64,000 bases of DNA from Paraburkholderia unamae (GCF_003268775.1 NZ_QLSU01000003.1:436363-500362); one strand, 5' to 3'; numbered from the stretch's first letter, positions 17,610 to 26,803 are shown. The notes: generated by a model from the sequence alone, not told the origin. A program made the numbers and translations.

Positions 17610-18254
17610 TTGGATTCCACTACGCCCACCGATTCCGCTCCCACCGCACGCGGCCGGGGACGGCCCGTCACGATCTCGCGCGAGCTGCGCCGCGAACAGA
17701 TTCTCAAGGTGGCGGAAAGCCTCTTCAAACAGGCGGGCTACGCCACCACCAGCATGGCCGACATCGCGCGCGCGTGCGAAACCTCCAAGCGCACGCTCTA
17801 CGAACTCTTTCCGGCCAAGGAAGACCTCTTTCGCGCGCTCGTTGCCGACGTGGAGTCGTTTCCCGACACGGCACACGAGATGGACGATACGGCTGGCCCA
17901 CAGGAGGTGCTCGAAGCCACGCTCGCGGCCATCGCGCACTATGTGCTGAGCGAGCGCCACGTGACCGTGAGCCGCCTCGTGATCGCCGAGTCGAATCTCT
18001 TTCCCGAGATTCGTCGGCATTACTACGAGCAGGGCATCAACCGCAGCAAGCAGTGGCTCGAATCGCGCATCGCGGCGCTCGTCGAGCGCAAGCGCATTGC
18101 GCCCGTGAACGTGGATCGCACCGCGGACATGCTGTTCGGCGCCGTGATCGGCACGCACCTGATCACGGCCATCAGCTATCGCGAGACGCCCGATATGGCC
18201 GAAGTCGCGCACAAGGCGCGCGAGGCGGTCGCACGCCTCGTCGATACGCTGTAA
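17610..18254 (+). CDS. TetR-family transcription regulator
   Basis: A regulator of about 214 residues. The N-terminal TetR HTH is clear: RREQILKVAESLFKQAGYAT, then SMADIARACETSKRTLYELFPAKEDLFRALV. The C-terminal ligand domain has the AcrR-type pattern (ATLAAIAHYVLSERHVTVSRLVIAES). No ATG or GTG fits; the frame's first possible start is TTG at 17532, and TTG 17610 is preferred because AAGGTG lies four bases upstream and the protein then begins DSTTPTDSAPTARGRGRP. It lies between the O-methyltransferase (divergent) and the reductase gene (convergent). It may bind the palindrome at 21219 before the Rieske gene (inference). Confidence 0.88.
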   Translation: MDSTTPTDSAPTARGRGRPVTISRELRREQILKVAESLFKQAGYATTSMADIARACETSKRTLYELFPAKEDLFRALVADVESFPDTAHEMDDTAGPQEVLEATLAAIAHYVLSERHVTVSRLVIAESNLFPEIRRHYYEQGINRSKQWLESRIAALVERKRIAPVNVDRTADMLFGAVIGTHLITAISYRETPDMAEVAHKAREAVARLVDTL

Positions 18255-18304
18255 TCAGTCATCCGAAATAGTACTGTGGCCGTGCCGCGCATGGGTCTCC
18301 CGGA

Positions 18305-19543
18305 TCAGGAAAGACTCGACAGCGGCACACTCGCGTCGGCAAGCGCCGCGCAGTCGGGCCGCAACCCTTTGGCGAGCGCACTGCGCCCCTGCACGAAATC
18401 CTTCGTCGCGTTCACGCAGTCGATGGCAATCAGCGCGCCATCGCGCAGGTACGCCACCGAAAACGAACCTGAGGCCGGATCGCCTCGCACCACGGCCTTG
18501 TCGTGTCCGCCGGAAAGACCAGCCATCTGGATGCGGATGTCGTACTGCGTGGACCAGAACCACGGCGGCGCCGCCTTCGGCGCGGGCCGCCCGACGATAT
18601 CGCCCGCCACAAGCGTGGCCTGATCGACGGCGTTCTGCACGCTTTCGATGCGCAGCGCGGTACGCCCGGCAAACGCGTTCGCCTGGCGCGCGCAATCGCC
18701 GATGGCGTAGACATCGTCGAGCGCGGTGCGGCATTGCGCATCGACATCCACGCCTGCCGGGCCGCCAATGCCCACCGCGCGCAGCGGCTCGACGCACGGC
18801 TCGATGCCAATGCCAACGATCACGAGATCGGCGGGCAGGCTGCGCCCGTCGTGCAGTTCGACGCGCTTCACGCGGCCGCCTTCCCCTGAAAGCGCTTCGA
18901 CCTTCGCGCCCAGGCAGATTTCCACGCCGCACGCGCGATGCTGGTCCTGCATGAACGCCGAGAGCGTTTCCCCTGTGACTCTCGCGAGCACGCGCTCGAA
19001 CGCCTCGACCACGCTCACGTCCTTGCCTTGCTTGCGCAGCGCCGCCGCCGCTTCGAGGCCGATAAAGCCGCCGCCGATCACGACCACGCGCCGCGCCTCG
19101 TCGAGTTCGGCTTTCAGCCCGTCGACGTCATCGCGCGTGCGGATCACGTGCAGGCCGCGCAGGTCCGCACCGGCGCACGAGAGTCGGCGCGCACGGCCGC
19201 CCGCGGCCCAAACGAGCTTGCCATAAGCAAGCGTGCCGCCGTCCGCGCACGTCACGACATGGCGCGCCGCGTCCACGCTCGTCACACGCCTGCCGCCGAG
19301 CAGGGCGATGTTCCGGTCACGCCAGAACGACGCCGGTTGCAGCCCCATCTGCTCGAACGCTTTCGCGCCGCCCAGGTAGTCCTTCGAAAGCGGCGGGCGC
19401 TCATAGGGCAGATGCGCCTCGTCGCTCACGAGACCAATCGTGCCCGTCAATCCGAACTGACGTAGCGCCGCCGCACAGTGCGCGCCCGCGTGGCCCGCGC
19501 CGACGATGAGCACGTCATGAAAATCCGTGGATGCATTCGCCAT
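18305..19543 (-). CDS. FAD-dependent ferredoxin reductase of Rieske system
   Basis: A 412-residue NAD(P)H:ferredoxin reductase of the putidaredoxin-reductase type. It has the FAD motif DVLIVGAGHAGAHCAAALR, the NADH motif VVVIGGGFIGLEAAAALRKQG, the second FAD site DVYAIGDCARQ and the C-terminal domain WFWSTQYDIRIQMAGL. It would carry electrons from NADH to the 2Fe-2S ferredoxin encoded just upstream (14 bases). The gene is third in the unit oxygenase-ferredoxin-reductase on the minus strand. The ATG at 19543 gives a good N-terminus (MANASTDFHD); the longer frame is discarded. It ends about 50 bases from the converging tetR gene. Confidence 0.92.
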   Translation of the reverse strand: MANASTDFHDVLIVGAGHAGAHCAAALRQFGLTGTIGLVSDEAHLPYERPPLSKDYLGGAKAFEQMGLQPASFWRDRNIALLGGRRVTSVDAARHVVTCADGGTLAYGKLVWAAGGRARRLSCAGADLRGLHVIRTRDDVDGLKAELDEARRVVVIGGGFIGLEAAAALRKQGKDVSVVEAFERVLARVTGETLSAFMQDQHRACGVEICLGAKVEALSGEGGRVKRVELHDGRSLPADLVIVGIGIEPCVEPLRAVGIGGPAGVDVDAQCRTALDDVYAIGDCARQANAFAGRTALRIESVQNAVDQATLVAGDIVGRPAPKAAPPWFWSTQYDIRIQMAGLSGGHDKAVVRGDPASGSFSVAYLRDGALIAIDCVNATKDFVQGRSALAKGLRPDCAALADASVPLSSLS

Positions 19544-19557
19544 GATCGCCGCGCGCC

Positions 19558-19875
19558 TCACTCTTCGGGCGCGATCTCGACGCGCATGCCATCCATGCTG
19601 TCGTGAAACGCGATCTGGCACGAGAGGCGCGAATTCGGCTTGCGATGACCCGAGCAGTCGAGCAGATCGTTCTCTTCCGCGTTCGGTGCGGGCAGGTCGT
19701 GTGCGTAGCGCTCGTCCACGTAGACGTGGCACGTCGCGCACGAGCACCCGCCGCCGCACAGCGCGAGCAGTTCGTAGCCGCCGCCGTCGCGAATCAGCTT
19801 CATGAGGTTGTCGCCCGGCTTGCCGGGGACGTCCAGGGTGTTTCCATCTCTGAGAACCAGTGTGATTTGGGCCAT
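19558..19875 (-). CDS. 2Fe-2S ferredoxin, putidaredoxin type
   Basis: A 105-residue ferredoxin with the adrenodoxin/putidaredoxin cluster signature: Cys40, Cys46 and Cys49 (CGGGCSCATC) and Cys86 (RLSCQ). It starts MAQITLVLRDG and has an acidic patch (AEENDLLDC) like those that dock reductases. It would pass electrons from the FAD reductase to the Rieske oxygenase. The longer frame to 19953 is rejected since the ATG at 19875 fits the family start. It lies 99 bases after the oxygenase gene and 14 bases before the reductase gene. Confidence 0.93.
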   Translation of the reverse strand: MAQITLVLRDGNTLDVPGKPGDNLMKLIRDGGGYELLALCGGGCSCATCHVYVDERYAHDLPAPNAEENDLLDCSGHRKPNSRLSCQIAFHDSMDGMRVEIAPEE

Positions 19876-19974
19876 GACCGCGCGCGCCTCGTTGTTGCCT
19901 GTGTTGCTGGTGGAAGGCCGGGGTGCCGCCGTAACTGACGCCCCGCCTTTCATTTCGTTATGCCAATCGACTGA

Positions 19975-21018
19975 TTACACCGTGGCGGCTGCCGCTGCGT
20001 CCTGCTCCTTGCGGATCATCGTTTCGAGCATGCGCCGCACGCGCGTCGAGCCAATGTCCGGACCGAGGTGAACGGGCTTGAGATCCCAGAAGTTCTCGGT
20101 GCCTACTGCACGCTGGGCAGCTTCGATCACCGGGCCATCCTCGTCTTCAAATGCACCGCGCAACATGCCGTAAAGGCGCTTGTCCTCATCGACCGAATCG
20201 AGCTTGATGCCGCGCGCCACGCCCCAGAAGTAGTGCGACGTGGTGGCCGTTTCCGGCGTGACGATGTGCGCGAGCAACTGCTCCAGGCCCTGTTCGCGCG
20301 GCGCGCCAACCGGGGTCTCGCCGATCTTCATCACGACGCTTGCCGGCGCGCTCCAGCGCGTATCGATCCACATGTCCACGCGCTCCCAGGGAATCGTCTC
20401 GTAGATGGGGATGGGCTGCTGCGGCACGTCGGGGAACGACCAGTTGATCCACAGCGCCTCGCCTTCGGGCACCACGGCATGCTGGCCGAGTTGCACGAGG
20501 CCGTTGCCGCCGAACGAATTACGGTGGCACCACTCGATATGGCTCGCGTCCATCAGGTTATCGGTGATGTATTCGTAGTGCGACGCCATGTGGATGTAGT
20601 CGCGCACCACGCGGTTCGCCGAGGTGTCGTTGAGGAACGCGTAATCGGGAATCAGCGCTTCGTCGGCTTTCTCCTGGTCGCCGAGCCAGAGCCAGACGAT
20701 CGTGTCTTTCGCGACAACCTTGAAGTGGCGGATCGTGCTGCCCGCCGGGATCTTTTCCGAGAACGGATTGACCACGCACTTGCCCTGGGTGTTGAAGCCG
20801 AGGCCGTGGTACGGGCAGACGAGATTCTCGCCTTCGACCGTGCCCATGCTAAGCGGCGCGAAACGGTGCGGGCAGCGGTCGAGCACGGCGCCGAGTTTGC
20901 CGCTCTCGCTGCGGAACACGACGACAGGAATATCGGCGATGCGGCGCGCAAGCTTGCCCGGCGCCAGTTCGTGCTCCCAGCCCGCCATGTACCACGTGTT
21001 CTGCAAGATCCCTTCCAT
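19975..21018 (-). CDS. Rieske non-heme iron oxygenase, alpha subunit
   Basis: A 347-residue Rieske oxygenase of the vanillate O-demethylase/phthalate group. The cluster ligands are Cys49/His51 and Cys68/His71 (DRCPHR, then VCPYHGLGF). The mononuclear iron site is NLMDASHIEWCH (Asp, two His). By family it hydroxylates or O-demethylates an aromatic acid with O2. Start at 21018 is supported by GGAG seven bases upstream; in-frame codons further up to 21183 look untranslated. With its own putidaredoxin-like ferredoxin and reductase it forms a three-component system, unlike VanAB, which uses one reductase-ferredoxin fusion. The substrate is not evident. An inverted repeat upstream may be an operator. 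Confidence 0.9.
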   Translation of the reverse strand: MEGILQNTWYMAGWEHELAPGKLARRIADIPVVVFRSESGKLGAVLDRCPHRFAPLSMGTVEGENLVCPYHGLGFNTQGKCVVNPFSEKIPAGSTIRHFKVVAKDTIVWLWLGDQEKADEALIPDYAFLNDTSANRVVRDYIHMASHYEYITDNLMDASHIEWCHRNSFGGNGLVQLGQHAVVPEGEALWINWSFPDVPQQPIPIYETIPWERVDMWIDTRWSAPASVVMKIGETPVGAPREQGLEQLLAHIVTPETATTSHYFWGVARGIKLDSVDEDKRLYGMLRGAFEDEDGPVIEAAQRAVGTENFWDLKPVHLGPDIGSTRVRRMLETMIRKEQDAAAAATV

Positions 21019-21218
21019 TTTCTTCTCCAGTGGGAGCGTGCGCTGAGGCCACTCCATTATTTCGTCATACTGATTGAATGTATTGCGCGCTTTGTGTGAT
21101 TCGCGTGTTGTGGGAACCCGTGCGCTAGCGGAAGGCTCCGCGACAGCTCGCTTCCCGGTTCCGTCCGCGATGATGCGACTCATCGACGATTGAATTGTCG
21201 AATACGGGTCTCATAAAC

Positions 21219-21234
21219 GGTACTAGTGAGTACC
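21219..21234. promoter_or_regulatory. perfect inverted repeat upstream of Rieske operon
   Basis: GGTACT-AGTG-AGTACC, six-base arms with a four-base spacer, sits 200 bases upstream of the oxygenase start, between it and the terminator of the preceding operon. It is a plausible site for the nearby TetR protein (inference). The gap 21019-21361 holds no gene. Confidence 0.5.
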
Positions 21235-21296
21235 CTAAATATGACACCAGATCTGTCCACCAGTGGAAAGGCCCAGATCGTTGCCGCCGCAACCAG

Positions 21297-21332
21297 AAAA
21301 AACGGCCGGAGCCCCGTGGGGACTCCGGCCGT
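21297..21332 (-). terminator. rho-independent terminator of hmgA operon
   Basis: On the minus strand a ten-pair stem (21302-21311 with 21323-21332) is followed by six T residues (complement of A 21297-21302), 30 bases after the stop of the last hydroxylase gene. Confidence 0.88.
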
Positions 21333-21361
21333 TGCTTTCCTGCACCTGCGGATCAGGAGAA

Positions 21362-22648
21362 TCAGGCGTCCTCGAAGAAAACGGAGCGGAAGCCGCTCGC
21401 CTCGCCCGGCTTTTCGTTCGGGCGCTTCATGCCCGCCAGGCGGTGATACTCCTTGAAGATCGCATCGGCCTCGGCAAACGGCAGCACCTTCTCGATATCG
21501 TCGAAACGCGCACCGCCCGTGCGATCCTCCACGATGCGCCGCACGACTTCGGGACCGTCGCCGCGATTGGCCATTACGATGCGGTTCGCAATCGGCAGGC
21601 GCTCGGCTTCGTAGTGCTTGAGCGCCTCGGCCGGGTCGGCGAACGCCGCGAGCTTTTCGGCGATCACGCGCGCGTCCACGAGCGCCTGGCATGCACCATT
21701 GCCGCCGCGGGGGTACATGGCATGCGCGGCGTCGCCCATCAGCGCCACGCGATCGAACGACCATTGCTGGAGCGGATCGTGGTCGATGAGCGGGAACAGG
21801 TAAACCTCCTTTGCGTTGCGCAGCATCTCGCCCACGTCGACGAAGTCGAGCTTGCACTCGTCGAACATGTGTGCAATTTCCGCCACGTCGGCTTTCTGGT
21901 TCCAGTCCTCCACGCTTTCGTCGCGGCCGTTCTGCTCGACGATCCAGTTCGTGAGCGTGAGGCCCGTGCCTTCATAGTCGTCCACGATCGGATAGACGAT
22001 CAGGCTGCCCTGGCTCGGCGCGCCGATATGCAGGATCGTGCCACCCGACTTGAACGGCTTCATCAGCGTGACGCCGCGCCAGAGCGTGATGCCCGAGTAA
22101 TGCGGCTTCGACGATTGCGGATACAACTGCTCGCGTACTGCCGACTTGATCCCGTCCGCGCCGATCACGACGTCCGCGCGCACTTCCTCCGGCACGGGGC
22201 CCGCCGCGTTCGGGTTCGCGCGAAAGCGCACGGTCACGCCGCTCTCGTCCTGCGTGAAGCCCGCGCAACGCGCGCCGAGCACCACGGAATCGGGCCCGAG
22301 CCGCTCGATCACGGCTTTGTAGAGCAACATTTGCAGCAGACCGCGATGCACGAAGCGCTGCCCGTGCGGGTAGCCCATATGCGTGCCGCAGCGCTCGCCG
22401 TAAATCTCCTGGCCGTACTGGTTGTAATAGATCGACTCGACCGAATCAACGGTCATGGCATTGAGTTCGTCGAGCAGACCAAGCTCGGTGATCTCGCGCG
22501 TGCCGTAAGGCTGGCTCACGATGCCCACGCCAAGCGGGCGCAGTTCCGAGGTCGATTCGTACACGCGCGCGCGCATGCCCTGCTGATGCAGCCGCAGCGC
22601 AAGGGTCAACCCGCCGATGCCCGCTCCAATGATCGCAACATCCAACAC
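21362..22648 (-). CDS. FAD-dependent aromatic hydroxylase (PhzS/salicylate-hydroxylase-like)
   Basis: A 428-residue single-component flavoprotein monooxygenase that would hydroxylate a phenolic acid with NADH and O2. Motifs: LDVAIIGAGIGGLTLALRLH (FAD), ADVVIGADGIKSAVRE (the DG motif), and VALMGDAAHAMYPRGGNG (the GD motif). Start is taken as GTG at 22648, because GGAGGA lies seven bases upstream; the frame to 22684 adds MKVPVAILEELI only. It is the last gene of fahA-hmgA-hydroxylase-hydroxylase and is followed by a strong terminator. In this operon it may make or recycle a p-diol such as homogentisate or gentisate (inference). Similar proteins are often called 3-hydroxybenzoate 6-hydroxylase, but the substrate is not proven. 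Confidence 0.85.
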   Translation of the reverse strand: MLDVAIIGAGIGGLTLALRLHQQGMRARVYESTSELRPLGVGIVSQPYGTREITELGLLDELNAMTVDSVESIYYNQYGQEIYGERCGTHMGYPHGQRFVHRGLLQMLLYKAVIERLGPDSVVLGARCAGFTQDESGVTVRFRANPNAAGPVPEEVRADVVIGADGIKSAVREQLYPQSSKPHYSGITLWRGVTLMKPFKSGGTILHIGAPSQGSLIVYPIVDDYEGTGLTLTNWIVEQNGRDESVEDWNQKADVAEIAHMFDECKLDFVDVGEMLRNAKEVYLFPLIDHDPLQQWSFDRVALMGDAAHAMYPRGGNGACQALVDARVIAEKLAAFADPAEALKHYEAERLPIANRIVMANRGDGPEVVRRIVEDRTGGARFDDIEKVLPFAEADAIFKEYHRLAGMKRPNEKPGEASGFRSVFFEDA

Positions 22649-22728
22649 GATAAGTTCCTCCAGTATGGCGACGGGCACTTTCAAAACGGCCCGTTTTGCC
22701 CAGATAGTGATAAACCCAAATCCCGCAC

Positions 22729-24348
22729 TCAGGCCGCGACCGCCACGTTTGCGCCATGTTCCGCTGCGAGCGCCTGCGCGAGCACGGCAAGCGCGCCGCC
22801 CAGATCGGCCGCCGAGCGCGCGCTGCCCCAGGCAAAGCCGTCCGGCCGCACGATAGCCGCCACGGCGTTGTGGTCCGCGAGCCAGCGGCGCACGGTGTCG
22901 CGTTCTTCTTCGCAGTAGAGCACGCCGGGCGTGTCGCCGCTCGCACCACTCGCGCCATTCCCGCCCAGGCAGACCACGGCCGCGCCTTCCAGCCAGCGCG
23001 TCTCGCCCAGTTGCGCACGCGCCTGCGCGGCTATGCCCGCATCGGTGCAGACCACATAGAAGTCACCGCGCACCCGTTCGTCCAGGCGCGTTCGTTCGAT
23101 CTGCGCGCCGTTCACCCATGGTTGCGGGAACAACGTTCCTGCGCCCTCTCCCAGTTCGCCTGCGCCCGCGCCTTGCAGCAGGCCCGCCGCCAGGTCCGGA
23201 ATGAACGCCTGGCGCACGGTGGGCGCGGTGCCGGCCGCCAGCGCCGCGCCGAGCACGCGGTCGCGTTCGAGCGCAGCCGCCTCATCCAGTTCGCCGATGA
23301 TCAGCCCAAACGACTTCGCATGCTCGACCACGGTCTGCACATGCGGACGGCGCTCCGCGCCGTAGCTGTCGAGCAGCGCGTCGCCGGCCTTGCCGCGACG
23401 CACGGCGTCGAGCTTCCACGCGAGGTTGTACGCGTCGCGCACGCCCGCGCACAGCCCCTGGCCGAGGAACGGCGGCATCTGGTGCGCCGCGTCGCCCAGC
23501 AGGAACACGCGGCCCTGGCGCCATTGCTCCGCCACCACCGCGTGGAAGCGGTAGATCGCCACACGCAGCACGTCCACGCCGCTCGTGTCCACGAAGGTGG
23601 AGAGCACGCGGTCCAGATGCTCGGGATCGTTGAACGACTCGGGCGTTTCGCCGGGCATCACCTTGATTTCCCAGCGGCGCAGGCGCTCCGGGCCCACGAT
23701 ATACGTGCCGGGGCGCGACGGACGGCAGTATTGCACGCAGCGCTCGGGCAGTTCGATATCGCCATGCAGGTTCGCATCGACCACCACCCACCATTCGTCG
23801 AACGCCAGGTCGTGCAGCGGCGCACCGATCGTTGTGCGCACAACACTGCGCGCGCCGTCGCAGGCGAGCAGCCAGCGCGCGCGCAAGGTCTTTTGCGCGC
23901 CGTCCGGGCCCGCCACGGCCACATCCACGCCCTCGGCGTCCTGCCGCACGTCGAGCAGCGCGTGCTCCAGCATCACGTCCACCGCGGCGAAGCGCTTCAC
24001 GCCCTCGCGCAGAATGGCTTCGAGCGTCGGCTGAAAGAACATGAAGGTCGGCTCCCAGCCAAGCGGGCCGGGCGCGGGCATCGGATAGAAGCGCTTGATG
24101 ACCTCGCCCTTCACGCCGACGAAATCGGTGCCGGGGTGCGGGCAGGTGCCTTCCTCGATCTGTTCGGCGAGGCCGATGGCCTGGAATGCGCGCATCGCCT
24201 CGTGGTCGGCCGTGATCGCGCGCGGCTTGTCGTAGATTGCCTTCTCGCGTTCGACCACGGCCACGCGCATGCCCATCGTGCCGAGCAGGTTGGCGAGCGT
24301 CGCACCGGTGGGGCCGTAGCCCGCGATGATTGCGTCGTATGTCTCCAT
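22729..24348 (-). CDS. MhpA-like FAD monooxygenase (hydroxyphenyl-acid hydroxylase)
   Basis: A 539-residue flavoprotein monooxygenase resembling 3-(3-hydroxyphenyl)propionate hydroxylase MhpA. The N-terminal FAD motif is YDAIIAGYGPTGATLANLLG, then RWLLACDGARSVVR (DG motif) and VFLLGDAAHQMPPFLGQGLCAG (GD motif with the MhpA-like MPPFxGQG). A C-terminal thioredoxin-like domain covers the last 150 residues. Start at 24348 follows AGAAGGAAATC. It sits between hmgA and the second hydroxylase, so a likely role is ring hydroxylation of a phenylacetate or phenylpropionate acid before cleavage, for example 3-hydroxyphenylacetate to homogentisate (inference from operon). Two different hydroxylases in one operon may mean two entry substrates. 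Confidence 0.86.
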   Translation of the reverse strand: METYDAIIAGYGPTGATLANLLGTMGMRVAVVEREKAIYDKPRAITADHEAMRAFQAIGLAEQIEEGTCPHPGTDFVGVKGEVIKRFYPMPAPGPLGWEPTFMFFQPTLEAILREGVKRFAAVDVMLEHALLDVRQDAEGVDVAVAGPDGAQKTLRARWLLACDGARSVVRTTIGAPLHDLAFDEWWVVVDANLHGDIELPERCVQYCRPSRPGTYIVGPERLRRWEIKVMPGETPESFNDPEHLDRVLSTFVDTSGVDVLRVAIYRFHAVVAEQWRQGRVFLLGDAAHQMPPFLGQGLCAGVRDAYNLAWKLDAVRRGKAGDALLDSYGAERRPHVQTVVEHAKSFGLIIGELDEAAALERDRVLGAALAAGTAPTVRQAFIPDLAAGLLQGAGAGELGEGAGTLFPQPWVNGAQIERTRLDERVRGDFYVVCTDAGIAAQARAQLGETRWLEGAAVVCLGGNGASGASGDTPGVLYCEEERDTVRRWLADHNAVAAIVRPDGFAWGSARSAADLGGALAVLAQALAAEHGANVAVAA

Positions 24349-24409
24349 GATTTCCTTCTGCCTTCTGTTGTTGCCTGTTCTGTCGCTTCGGTTGCCCTTC
24401 GGTTGGCCT

Positions 24410-25720
24410 TCAGTTGCCCGCTTGCGGCGCGCGAAAGCCATCCCATACGGTGTCGTATGCCGACTGGCGATGCGCCGCCGCAAGCGCGCGGCGCGTCACG
24501 CGAAACACGCGGCGGCTCTCGAACATGAACGCGAGCGTGTTGTCGACCTTGTGCGGCGCGAGCGTGGCCGCGCTCGCTTTCTCGAAGGTCGTCACGTCGG
24601 GGCCGTGCGGCATCATGCAGTTGTGCAGGCTCACGCCGCCTGGCACGAAGCCTTCGGCCTTGGCGTCGTACACGCCGCGCACGAGGCCCATCAGTTCGCT
24701 CATCACGTTGCGGTGGAACCAGGGCGGACGGAACGTGTCTTCGGCCACGAGCCAGCGCGGCGGGAAGATCACGAAGTCGCAGTCGGCCGTGCCCGCTTGC
24801 AGCGAGGGCGCGGTGAGCACCGTATAGATCGACGGATCGGGGTGATCGAACGAGATCGTGCCGATCGCCATGAAGCGCGCGAGGTCGTACTTGCACGGCG
24901 CGAGATTGCCGTGCCACGCGACCACGTCGAGCGGCGAATGCGACTGCCGCGCCTGCCAGAACTTGCCGAGGAATTTGCGCACCACCGTCACGTCGCGCGG
25001 GCCTTCTTCGTAAGCGGCAACGGGCGTGAGGAAGTCGCGCTGGTTCGCAAGACCGTTCGAGCCGATCGGGCCCAGTTCGGGCAAGCGGAACGGCGCACCG
25101 TAGTTCTCACAGAGATAGCCGCTTGCCTGCGCCTCGCGCAACTCCACGCGGAAATGCACGCCGCGCGGAATCAGCGCGATTTCGCCGGGCGCCACGTCGA
25201 GCACGCCCATTTCCGTCTTGATGACGAGCGCGCCCGCTTGCGGCACGATCAGCATTTCGCCGTCCGCATTCAGCAAGTAGCGGTCGGTCATCGAGGCGTT
25301 CGCGTGATAAACGTGCGCCGCAATGCCCGACTGCTCTTCCGGGTCGCCGTTTCCGGCCACCGTCACGATGCCGTCCACGAAGTCGGTGCGCGCCGCGGGC
25401 GCGGGCCACGGGTCCCAGCGAAAGCGGTTCGCGGGCGTATCGACTTCCTTGAAGGGCCCCGATTCCCATGTGGCGTGCGCGAGCGGCCGGTACTCGCCGT
25501 GCATGGCCGAAGGCAGCAGGCGATACAGCCACGTCCGGCGGTTTTCCACGCGCGGCGCGGTGAAGGCCGCACCCGAGAGCAGTTCCGCATACAGACCGTG
25601 CGGCGCGCGTTGCGGCGAATTTCTGCCTTGCGGCAAGGCGCCCGGCCGGGCCTCGGTCGAAAAATGATTGCCGAAGCCGCTCATATAGCCAGGGTTTTCC
25701 GTCGTGGTCTGTACACTCAT
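24410..25720 (-). CDS. hmgA: homogentisate 1,2-dioxygenase
   Basis: A 436-residue enzyme that opens the ring of homogentisate to maleylacetoacetate with Fe(II) and O2, in tyrosine and phenylacetate breakdown. Highly characteristic are [19 protein letters not shown] at the N-terminus, [18 protein letters not shown], and the iron-ligand region [16 protein letters not shown] (His, then Glu) with CMMPHGPD (His) downstream. Length is normal. It is second in the operon after the fahA gene (73 bases) and ends 61 bases before the MhpA-like gene. No maleylacetoacetate isomerase gene is in the window; it must be elsewhere or use a glutathione-independent route. Confidence 0.97.
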   Translation of the reverse strand: MSVQTTTENPGYMSGFGNHFSTEARPGALPQGRNSPQRAPHGLYAELLSGAAFTAPRVENRRTWLYRLLPSAMHGEYRPLAHATWESGPFKEVDTPANRFRWDPWPAPAARTDFVDGIVTVAGNGDPEEQSGIAAHVYHANASMTDRYLLNADGEMLIVPQAGALVIKTEMGVLDVAPGEIALIPRGVHFRVELREAQASGYLCENYGAPFRLPELGPIGSNGLANQRDFLTPVAAYEEGPRDVTVVRKFLGKFWQARQSHSPLDVVAWHGNLAPCKYDLARFMAIGTISFDHPDPSIYTVLTAPSLQAGTADCDFVIFPPRWLVAEDTFRPPWFHRNVMSELMGLVRGVYDAKAEGFVPGGVSLHNCMMPHGPDVTTFEKASAATLAPHKVDNTLAFMFESRRVFRVTRRALAAAHRQSAYDTVWDGFRAPQAGN

Positions 25721-25793
25721 CTGTTATCTCAGGTGGGCTTGTTACTCTTCTGCCCGGCATGCATTGATCTGCATGCCGAAGCGATCATGCTTG

Positions 25794-26780
25794 TCAGCGT
25801 GCGTACTTCTGGATCGGCTGGTCGATCGCACCGAAGATCGACGCGCCTTCCTTGTCGAACATCTCCACGCGCACGCGGTCGCCGAAGTGGAAGAACGGCG
25901 TGATCGGCTTGCCGTGCTCAACGGTTTCCAGTGCGCGCTTTTCCGAAATGCAGCAGAAGCCGCGGCTGCGGTCATGGTTCGAAATCGTGCCCGAGCCGAT
26001 CACCGTGCCCGCGCCCAGCGTGCGCGTGGCCGTGGCGTGCGAAATCAGGCGCGGGAAGTCGAAGTACACGTCCACGTTCGCGAGCGGTTCGCCAAGCTTC
26101 TCGTCGTTCACGTGCACCGTGAGCGGCAGCGCGACCTTCGCGCCGTCCCATGCGTCGCCCAGCTCGTCCGGCGTCACGGCCACCGGCGAAAACGCCGTCA
26201 CGCCCTTGCCGTTCAGGAAGCCGAAACCCTTGTTCAGCTCAGGCGGGATGATGTGGCGCAGCGACGTGTCGTTGAGCAGCATGAGCAGCTTGATGTGCTT
26301 GCGCGCCTCTTCGGGCGTGGTGAGCATCGGCACGTCGTCGGTGATGATCGCGATTTCCGCTTCGAGGTCCACGCCCCAGTCTTCGCTCGCCACGATCACC
26401 GGGTCGAGCGGGCCTGTGAAGTAGTCCGAAGAACCCTGGTACATGAGCGGGTCTTCAAGGAACGACTTGGGCATGTCGGCGCCGCGCGCCTTGCGCACGA
26501 GCTCCACGTGGCTCAGATACGCGCTGCCGTCGAGCCACTGATACGCGCGCGGCAGCGGCGAGGCGCACTGCGCGGCATCGAATGCGAACGCGCCCGCGGC
26601 GTTGCCCGCGTTCAGCGCGTCCGAAAGCGCCTTCAGGCGCGGCTCGGCGGTTTCCCAGTTTTCGATGGCGGACTGCAACGTCGGCGCAATGTCAGCAGCG
26701 GCGACGGCGCGCGAGAGGTCACGCGATACGACGATCAGTGCACCGTCACGGGTGCCGTTCTTCAGCGAGGCAAGTTTCAT
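25794..26780 (-). CDS. fahA: fumarylacetoacetase
   Basis: A 328-residue FAH-family hydrolase that would split fumarylacetoacetate to fumarate and acetoacetate. Visible: PLPRAYQWLDGSAYLSHVELVRKARGA, MYQGSSDYFTGPLDPV, the acidic metal residues in GVDLEAEIAIITDDVP, and the end TLGAGTVIGSGTISNHD. It leads the operon fahA-hmgA-hydroxylases and is divergent from an IclR gene across 92 bases. The 5' position right before hmgA makes the homogentisate pathway role strong. FAH relatives acting on fumarylpyruvate are an alternative if the hydroxylases make gentisate. Confidence 0.92.
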   Translation of the reverse strand: MKLASLKNGTRDGALIVVSRDLSRAVAAADIAPTLQSAIENWETAEPRLKALSDALNAGNAAGAFAFDAAQCASPLPRAYQWLDGSAYLSHVELVRKARGADMPKSFLEDPLMYQGSSDYFTGPLDPVIVASEDWGVDLEAEIAIITDDVPMLTTPEEARKHIKLLMLLNDTSLRHIIPPELNKGFGFLNGKGVTAFSPVAVTPDELGDAWDGAKVALPLTVHVNDEKLGEPLANVDVYFDFPRLISHATATRTLGAGTVIGSGTISNHDRSRGFCCISEKRALETVEHGKPITPFFHFGDRVRVEMFDKEGASIFGAIDQPIQKYAR

Positions 26781-26788
26781 TTTCAGAA

Positions 26789-26803
26789 TTCCACTGGTTG
26801 GAA
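26789..26803. promoter_or_regulatory. short inverted repeat in fahA-iclR promoter gap
   Basis: TTCCA-CTGGT-TGGAA, a five-base-arm inverted repeat, lies just upstream of fahA in the 92-base divergent gap. IclR-type operators often have TGGAA and TTCCA half-sites, so it may be the regulator's site (inference). Confidence 0.5.
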
